Source of the DNA: Lachancea thermotolerans CBS 6340
Lineage: Eukaryota > Ascomycota > Saccharomycetes > Saccharomycetales > Saccharomycetaceae
DNA length: 64,000 nucleotides
NCBI RefSeq assembly: GCF_000142805.1
Contig: NC_013080.1
Location: 1,302,001 to 1,366,000, forward strand
Direction: 5' to 3'
Below are positions 58,294 through 64,000 of the stretch, in pieces. Every line of letters starts with the position of its first letter. Position 1 is the stretch's first letter. A model generated the notes under the pieces. That model saw only the letters and a program-made list of their open reading frames with translations. It searched no databases and was not told the DNA's origin. The position numbers and the translations under genes are program-made.

Positions 58294-60279
58294 TTATGGG
58301 TGACCAGGGTTTGTTCCTGGCCATGCTAAAATGGGCCTAGGTTTCGTCTCCCCCTGACTGGGACCCTCGTCTTCTAATACCTCCTCTATGCACGGTGCGG
58401 AGCCGCTTCTATAATGCAAAAATATTTGTGCGTACCTTTCAGCGTATGTCTTTAAAATCTGCGTCAGACTCTTTAAAAGCTTGTTCCTGAATTCAGTGTC
58501 AGATAGTGGGGTCTCGGATAAGAGCTTCTTGAATTTACTGACAGATTTTAGTCGCGACTCTACAGCTTTTCTGTGCAAGGACCCCCCATGCATCTCAATA
58601 AATGCTGGGTTTAATAATACTAGTGATGCGTAGTACAGCATAACGTGGACGTGAATTGGGAGGAATTGATATATACCCTTCAGGTCCTTGTCATCAGTTG
58701 CTAGTCTCAGCAGCGAGTGCGCCGCGGAAAGCGAAATTTCATGTGATGCATCAAGTTTATCATACAAACTTGGTGCATCTTCGTCGCTGTTAGATGAACT
58801 GTGCCACACACGGATCAGTTCGTCATTGTTGCCATTGATAGCCGATTTTTTGCCTGCAAGTAGCGGTTTCGTATTCAGATGCATTCTGGCAAAGTTATAG
58901 TAGAGGAGAGTAGACTTCAAGCACCAAGGATCGCTTTGAAAATCAATACTTTGAAGCGTTATGGTCCATGAAATCATCCATTTATCTAGTGTAAGATTGC
59001 TTTTCCAGGGAACCCCAAACTTAGATGGGTCCAGAAGCGCTGAAGATGCTTCGAGAGACTCACTATAGTCGCCGGCAGATCTGCCAAAGCAAGTGTGCCT
59101 GCTGAACACAGACTCCATGGCCATGTGGTATTCAACCTGGCTCAAAAGCCTAACGTCATGCAGCGCCGATCCCGAAATTGAAATTTTCCGGCGGTCAACC
59201 TCGTTCAGAAGTTGGAGCTGCCTTCGGTTCACCAATCTATCTTTTGTATCCTGGTTTTCCTGCAATACTCTGCGGATCTCTGGTGCCCTAAGCCCCCTTA
59301 TTACACTATCTCTCGCGCCTTGCAATGATGGCTCAACATTTTCATGAATCGAAGGGCTTTTCCGAAATATTAGGCTTTGGTTTCCATCGACAATATAGAG
59401 GAGGTACCAAAGGCGTTGTAAAGAGCTCGATTCGAAAGAGGAAGGCGCCGCCCACTGTTGGTCTATCATATGATTTCTTGCCAATTGGATCGCAACTGAA
59501 ACAAACATCTGGCCTGACTCCAGCCACAAGGCGCCTATTATTAAACCAAGGATAACGTGTTCAACTTGGTGGCTCTTTACTTCTTTCACCAGAACTTGAG
59601 ATGCGAAGTACTCTAGACTTTTTCTTAGCCCGTTGAATGCCGTTGATAAATGGGGATGATGAGCACACGCTACTGCACATATAGATGCAAGCAAAAGCGG
59701 TGAGTTGTTCCAAAGGTTCTCAGCGTCGAGACTTCCAATGTCATAGCCAAAGAGCCTTGGGACAAATTTCTCTGAGAAAATAGTCACAAGTTCCGCGGCC
59801 TGATCTTTCGAGATAATGAGAGCAGTCCGAAAATCGCGAACTTCCGAGCTGCCTACCAATTCGCCTAAACTTTCAAGCTCTAAGTTAAGTGGCAGGGCTT
59901 GGCTAGGGCATGCATGCGAATTTTGTCGAATACGATGTTGCAGGAGGTTTATCTGTTGTTGCTGCTGAATCTGATTGCTCTGCAGAATCGATAACACAGA
60001 TTCTAGAGCATTTTCAAACGTGTCCAACCGAGCGTCCACTGAGTTAGACCAGCCAAGAGTGGAGGCATCGTTTAAAGCTGGCGCTTGCGGCAACCCTGTA
60101 TTAATTTCATGCACCGAAAGAGTTTCGTTCCTAAGAGAATTGTTTTCAGCGAAGTGGCATTGCAATTGGTGACGAGCACATCGTTCGCAAGGTAACGAGT
60201 CTTGATATAGGCACTTTACTTTATTTTTCTTGCAGTTCGTGCACGGCTTGGTACGTCTTCTGCCTCCATTGGCCGCCAT
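58294..60279 (-). CDS. Zn2Cys6 binuclear-cluster transcription factor
   Basis: 661 residues. The N-terminal Zn2Cys6 cluster is complete: Cys13, Cys16, Cys23, Cys31, Cys34, Cys41 (C-x2-C-x6-C-x7-C-x2-C-x6-C), with basic flanks (RRRTKPC; CKKNKVKC). A Gln-rich coiled coil (about 85-118) should mediate dimerisation. The rest matches the helical fungal-TF middle region, including a segment around QRLWYLLYIVDGNQSLIFRKSPSI, typical of the Fungal_trans domain. Regulated genes cannot be told from sequence. Its promoter region contains CCACGTGA (60347-60354). No counterpart at the matching S. cerevisiae position that I recall. It lies 123 bp behind the BAR-SH3 gene on the same strand. Confidence 0.85.
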   Translation of the reverse strand: MAANGGRRRTKPCTNCKKNKVKCLYQDSLPCERCARHQLQCHFAENNSLRNETLSVHEINTGLPQAPALNDASTLGWSNSVDARLDTFENALESVLSILQSNQIQQQQQINLLQHRIRQNSHACPSQALPLNLELESLGELVGSSEVRDFRTALIISKDQAAELVTIFSEKFVPRLFGYDIGSLDAENLWNNSPLLLASICAVACAHHPHLSTAFNGLRKSLEYFASQVLVKEVKSHQVEHVILGLIIGALWLESGQMFVSVAIQLARNHMIDQQWAAPSSFESSSLQRLWYLLYIVDGNQSLIFRKSPSIHENVEPSLQGARDSVIRGLRAPEIRRVLQENQDTKDRLVNRRQLQLLNEVDRRKISISGSALHDVRLLSQVEYHMAMESVFSRHTCFGRSAGDYSESLEASSALLDPSKFGVPWKSNLTLDKWMISWTITLQSIDFQSDPWCLKSTLLYYNFARMHLNTKPLLAGKKSAINGNNDELIRVWHSSSNSDEDAPSLYDKLDASHEISLSAAHSLLRLATDDKDLKGIYQFLPIHVHVMLYYASLVLLNPAFIEMHGGSLHRKAVESRLKSVSKFKKLLSETPLSDTEFRNKLLKSLTQILKTYAERYAQIFLHYRSGSAPCIEEVLEDEGPSQGETKPRPILAWPGTNPGHP

Positions 60280-61505
60280 GAGCTTCTTAACGATGTTGAA
60301 ATATCTGAACAGCGCTTCTTGCGTTTAAAGGTGATCGTGAAAAATCCACGTGATTAATAGTACAGGTTGAATTTTGGTGCGCTTCAGCAGCAACAAGGTA
60401 AGGAGGCTCTGTCCAGAATGGTATCTTCGCAGGTTGGATGACACATGTCATACAAAAGGCTTGGTAAGACATACCGGCCGGTAATCGATTGATTAAGTGA
60501 TCATCTACTCTTGTCTTGGTAACGGTTAGGTGATGCCAATGGTTCAATCTTTCGAGGAACTTGTGTGGCGAAAAGAATTGTTAGCTTCGTAAGAAACATT
60601 TTTATTGATTCGCTTCCTTCAACCGTTGCGCAATATGTAGCTGGCTCTTTTGGTTTCCAATCGCTATTGAATCAATTTTTAAAACTCTTAAGAAGAGAGG
60701 TACTAAACCATCAGGCTTTACATGTAATTCCAGAGATTTCCATAGAATTTTGATTTGCGGCAGAGCTTTTCAGATGAGATATGCCGCTGAGATGCAACAT
60801 GCTTAGTCGTTTGGGAGATGGGAAGGAAATATCCTCAATTCAGTAAGTTACGTCCTTCAATGGTACAAGAAAAGGGCAGATAATACATTCAGTTTTTGGT
60901 ATTCCATCATGCAAGTTGTACGCCAACTTGGCAACGCGATTTTCTTCCCTTGCTTCATCATATTTATCTTAAGTTCCATATTATAGTAAAAAACATTAAA
61001 GTGTAGTAAAACTTCAGTCATTTCCTTCTTCTTGGTAATTATTTGTAAACATTGAATAAAAACACACAAATGGCAACATAGCATTCCTGACTCGAATAAA
61101 GCTATTTTTGTCGGACAAGAAGTTTGGCAATCAGCTTCTTGCCATATAATTTTCCGTATTATTCGCTTTTGTAGTACTATAAGTTCGTTGCTTTCACCGA
61201 GCCCGTGGCAACTAGCCGCTCTATTTTAATTTGAGAGCAATACGAATTTAGTAGAAAGGGAGGGTGACAAGGCATTTAGGCTAAATCTGCATTTGATCTA
61301 AAAACTTTTTTCTTTCTTCAATGCTTTGAGCTTTAAATCTTATCAACATTACAAAAATCAAGAGGTCCCGAATCGCATCGCCGAAAGGATCTGAACTGAG
61401 ATTGAAGTTCTTGAGCTGGAAGTGGTTAAAAAGACATGATCCACCTTTATAGCGTGCCAGGGGGACTCCCATAAACAGGGTTAACTCTAATACCAGCAAA
61501 AAAAA
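60280..61505. other. Gene-poor region between the Zn2Cys6 gene and tRNA-Arg
   Basis: 1.2 kb, AT-rich beyond about 60850. Small open frames on both strands (60-86 codons) mostly lack an ATG or convincing composition; one at 60565-60753 and one at 61281-61508 (- strand) could be relics. I searched by eye for LTR-like ends next to the tRNA and saw none. Confidence 0.45.
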
Positions 61506-61577
61506 CACTCACGGTGGGGGTCGAACCCACAATCTTCTGATTAGAAGTCAGACGCGTTGCCATTACGCCACGCGAGC
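61506..61577 (-). tRNA. tR(UCU): tRNA-Arg (UCU anticodon)
   Basis: 72 nt on the - strand, starting GCTCGCG and ending CGTGAGT plus discriminator G. The acceptor stem pairs in full with two G-U pairs. Anticodon loop CTTCTAA gives UCU, reading AGA, the main Arg codon in yeast. A box (TGGCGTAATGG) and B box (GGTTCGACCCC) are present, no intron. Almost identical to S. cerevisiae tRNA-Arg(UCU) as remembered. A T8 terminator follows (61498-61505 on the - strand) and TATATATA (61605-61612) lies about 30 bp upstream. Confidence 0.98.
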
Positions 61578-61766
61578 TAATTGTTAGTAACGAAAAAGCA
61601 AAAATATATATAGCAGGAGGGCTAGGTCTCGTGACATATTCAGAGCAGGGCTCTTGCTGGAAATGTATCTGATGCGGATTCTAACGTAGCGACTAGCTTT
61701 GACGGTCGCGATTTACTTGGTCCTGCTTCGTTGAATATCCGCAATCCTAAGTCTTACTGTTGAACT

Positions 61767-62273
61767 ATGGTAAAGCAAAATCTGAATGCGTTTTTTGGGC
61801 CCCAGAGATTATATTTTGTATGCGGTAAAGTATACAAAGACTCAAGCTATGCGAACCGTCTCGTGCATTGGTTTGTGCAGCACAAGCTACCGGTAGTACC
61901 TATAACCCCAAATGGAGGGGAAGTGGACTTGCAGGCTGACAGCGCTACCAAGGATGTCACAAGCACCAAGGTTTTGCCCATTTCTAAGTCGATCAGCGAA
62001 GGTCTACAAGGGTTCCCCCACAAGAACCTGATCGACGGCATAAGCGTTTGTTTTGTAACGCCCCCGAAGATAACGTTATCGATTTTGAAACAGCTGGAAA
62101 CCGAAAAAGCGCCCATCCGCAGTGTGTGGTTCCAACCGGGATCATGGGATATGAAGTGCGTTAAGAGCGCAGAGGATGAGCTGAGGATTGAGGGGTCCAA
62201 GATTATCAACGATTGCATTTTGGTAAATGGCGATTCGAGTTTCACACCCAGTAGTCTACCAGGAAAGGTTTGA
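61767..62273 (+). CDS. CoA-binding-domain (YccU-like) protein
   Basis: 168 residues, most of them a single Rossmann-like domain of the CoA_binding_2 type. Visible features: an opening strand LYFVCGKVYKDSSYANRLVHWF, with KVYKD in the place of the family's nucleotide loop; PVVPITPNGGEV; IDGISVCFVTPP; and VWFQPGSWD, the family's hallmark W-x-Q-P-G. Bacterial members bind CoA or act in regulation; function in yeasts is unknown. Lysine/serine-rich insert at about 55-75. I know of no S. cerevisiae counterpart at this position. It starts 190 bp from the tRNA and is followed by NGK1 on the same strand. Confidence 0.75.
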   Translation: MVKQNLNAFFGPQRLYFVCGKVYKDSSYANRLVHWFVQHKLPVVPITPNGGEVDLQADSATKDVTSTKVLPISKSISEGLQGFPHKNLIDGISVCFVTPPKITLSILKQLETEKAPIRSVWFQPGSWDMKCVKSAEDELRIEGSKIINDCILVNGDSSFTPSSLPGKV

Positions 62274-62835
62274 ATCACTAATGTGAGGGTGCTCTCGCTA
62301 CCTTATCAAAAGTGCAGGAATATTAACCAGTGATATTTGGCCAAACTTCTGGGGGCCTGCATCTATGATAAACTGCTGGACAAGTTACCAGCATCACATT
62401 GAAAGCCTGAATCTTTTGTGGCAGGCTGTTACAGGCCCTCAACGCTATATGTGATCGAAGAGATAAATACAAGACTCCCATCCTCTGAAAGTGGCTTCAA
62501 CCTACAATATTAATTGTTGAGAAATGGTCGCAGCACAGATGTAAACCCAGATTCGTCACTTAGGCCATGATGTTTAACCTACATCTGTTCTATGCCCGCT
62601 GCGACCGGCGCCATTGTTCGTTTTAGCCACAAAATGACAAGGTCACGAACATTTCAGTTAGAGATATATCTCGCTAGCAATCAAATATTCGAATTGACGA
62701 GCAGCAGGTTTTCGTTATTTAGACAACTCGCTGGTCAACTAGTCACTATTTACGCTTAAATCATTTCTCCACCATGCTCGCGCACTGTCCTGCTTTCAAT
62801 GGTTTCTGAAGACACTGTGTGAGGCTTGACTGTAT
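62274..62835. other. Intergenic region upstream of NGK1, with a large inverted repeat
   Basis: 562 bp. The main structure is an imperfect inverted repeat at 62526-62606. No gene evident. Confidence 0.5.
62526..62606. repeat. Imperfect inverted repeat
   Basis: Left arm GGTCGCAGCACAGATGTA (62526-62543); right arm TACATCTGT (62580-62588) and GCTGCGACC (62598-62606). Both 9-bp blocks pair perfectly; the right arm has a 9-nt bulge and the loop is 36 nt. It lies 230-310 bp before NGK1. Confidence 0.65.
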
Positions 62836-64000
62836 ATGCCAATGGCTACAGATAGTGAATTTGTCCAGACATTGAGGCAATGTATGCTTCCGGATGGACC
62901 CCTAGAAGACATTATCAATGAATTTGTAGCCGAGATTGAAGAGCGGCTCCGCGAAAGCGATGTATCTATGCTGCCAAGCGGGGTGGTTAGGCAGAACAGG
63001 CCTGGCGGCGCACACACCGGAGAGAAATATCTAGCAATTGACTTCGGCGGAAGTTCCGTAAAGCTAGGGTTCGTCTCTGCCAGTGAGTTGAGCGTGAGCT
63101 GGGTGAGGACGCGTGCTGTGACAAAACGGCAGGTTGATTTGCAATTCTTCGACACTGTCGTAAGCTGGATTTGCGATCAAGTTGGAGAATACATTGAAGA
63201 GAATGCGATAGAGTCTGACGCTCAATTTGTTCTCGGGACGACATTCAGCTTTCCATTGAATGAGCGCGGCGAGATAATGACCGTAGGAAAAGGCTACACA
63301 TTGACCGAGGAGGTAACCGGTCTGAGCGTCACAACTATATTGGAACACAGTTTCTGCAGAGTGCTTGAGAAACGCGCTCTGCGGTTCCAGGTGCAAGTGC
63401 GCGGTGTCATCAACGACAGCGCGGCGGTTTTTCTTGCTAATCAAGCGAGAAACGAGGCCGGCGACGTATCGCTCATCCTGGGGACAGGCATAAATGCCTG
63501 CTTTTCGTTAGCGAACGCGGAGTTGCCAGAAGCGAAACAACGCGCGGGCGCCGCAGACGATGCACGAGTACTGGTCAACTCCGAGATAGGGTTTTTGGGC
63601 GCGCAATACGTGAAGATGACGCAATTCGACCCTTATGGCGAGGTCCCCTTTATGCCGCTCGAGTACGTTTCGAGTGGGAAGTGGCTGCCGTTGGCACTGG
63701 AAAAAGTGCTTCGATACTATGGGGTTTTACCGGACTCGCTGGAGGGTCTTGAGTTCGATGGGAAACTGGTCTGTGCCATCCTGAGTGGCGCCACGGAGAG
63801 TATTTTGGGAGCCGAAAGGCAAAAACAGACGGAGGAGGTCTGCAGAGTGCTCGTAGAGAGAGCGGCGATTTACACGTCGTGTGCATTACTCGCCGTCCTT
63901 CAACTCGCTGGGCATGACCGAAAAGCGGCCGGGAGTCGCGTGGAGGTGGGCTTCGCGGGGTCGTTTCTACAACATTGCGCTGCGTACCGGGCACGAATCG
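62836..64000 (+). CDS. NGK1: Hexokinase-family sugar kinase, N-terminal part (3' end outside window)
   Basis: The frame is open from the ATG at 62836 to the end, 388 codons so far; S. cerevisiae YLR446W has 433 residues, so about nine tenths is present. YLR446W was recently reported as an N-acetylglucosamine kinase (Ngk1); I recall this from memory. Motifs: YLAIDFGGSSVKLGFVS (phosphate 1), LGTTFSFPLNERG (sugar-binding LGFTFSYP block of hexokinases), INDSAAVFLANQAR with the catalytic Asp, and LILGTGINACF (phosphate 2). SEIGFLGAQYV matches the following conserved Glu-Trp-Gly region. A second ATG two codons downstream could be the start. Upstream genes differ from S. cerevisiae, where GMC2 directly precedes NGK1. 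Confidence 0.9.
   Translation, partial: MPMATDSEFVQTLRQCMLPDGPLEDIINEFVAEIEERLRESDVSMLPSGVVRQNRPGGAHTGEKYLAIDFGGSSVKLGFVSASELSVSWVRTRAVTKRQVDLQFFDTVVSWICDQVGEYIEENAIESDAQFVLGTTFSFPLNERGEIMTVGKGYTLTEEVTGLSVTTILEHSFCRVLEKRALRFQVQVRGVINDSAAVFLANQARNEAGDVSLILGTGINACFSLANAELPEAKQRAGAADDARVLVNSEIGFLGAQYVKMTQFDPYGEVPFMPLEYVSSGKWLPLALEKVLRYYGVLPDSLEGLEFDGKLVCAILSGATESILGAERQKQTEEVCRVLVERAAIYTSCALLAVLQLAGHDRKAAGSRVEVGFAGSFLQHCAAYRARI

Noticed and set aside
60280-61505. Retrotransposon LTR or relic beside tRNA-Arg
   Set aside because: tRNA upstream regions are Ty targets, but I saw no TG...CA ends, direct repeats or reverse-transcriptase-like frames.
1-64000. Gene cluster, phage, CRISPR array or toxin system
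   Set aside because: Nothing of this kind is visible; the window is conserved eukaryotic housekeeping DNA.

Overview
This is nuclear DNA from a budding yeast (Saccharomycetaceae) that branched off before the whole-genome duplication (WGD). Genes are compact, introns are few and carry yeast signals (GTATGT-type donors, TACTAAC branch points), and almost every gene has a recognisable S. cerevisiae counterpart. The order interleaves two S. cerevisiae blocks, YLR427W-YLR446W (chromosome XII) and YML056-YML070 (chromosome XIII), with matching strands. Pairs kept in S. cerevisiae (IMD3/IMD4, CNA1/CMP2, DIF1/SML1, RPS1A/RPS1B, SIR3/ORC1) are each a single gene here. Gene density and base composition fit Lachancea best; the genus is an inference, the pre-WGD placement is firm. 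S. cerevisiae names and positions are from memory.

Layout. 1-13.3 kb: 3' part of MAG2, a 2-kb gap, CRN1 (with a tiny first exon), SEN1, ATG23. 13.3-26 kb: a GC-rich promoter region, an intron-containing IMP dehydrogenase gene, calcineurin A, TSR2, ECM30, a combined SML1/DIF1 gene, CAR2. 26-43 kb: NTE1, LSM3, MRPL4, OGG1, PIF1, SEC39, MFT1, RPS1, TEM1. 43-56.5 kb: ORC1 (single ancestor of ORC1 and SIR3), ECM7, SMA2, ERV41, GMC2 (the last two spliced), ITT1, POB3, DAK1. 56.5-64 kb: a stretch absent from the matching S. cerevisiae loci, with a BAR-SH3 protein, a Zn2Cys6 regulator, tRNA-Arg(UCU) and a CoA-binding-domain protein, then the 5' part of the hexokinase-like gene NGK1, which runs off the end.

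The genes are mostly housekeeping and do not form one pathway. Local themes are nucleotide supply (IMD, SML1/DIF1), genome maintenance (SEN1, OGG1, PIF1, ORC1, POB3, MFT1), secretion (SEC39, ERV41, ECM30), ribosome production (TSR2, RPS1, MRPL4) and meiosis/sporulation (SMA2, GMC2).

I see no mobile element, virus, CRISPR array or biosynthetic cluster, and no clearly new system. The items most worth a second look are regulatory or evolutionary: a stable hairpin touching the SML1/DIF1 stop codon, a triplicated 9-mer in the CAR2 promoter, three perfect Ume6-type URS1 sites, GC-rich islands upstream of IMD and RPS1, a tandem pair of claudin-like membrane proteins (ECM7-SMA2), a weak-donor intron in the meiotic gene GMC2, and the lineage-variable genes at 56.8-62.3 kb.
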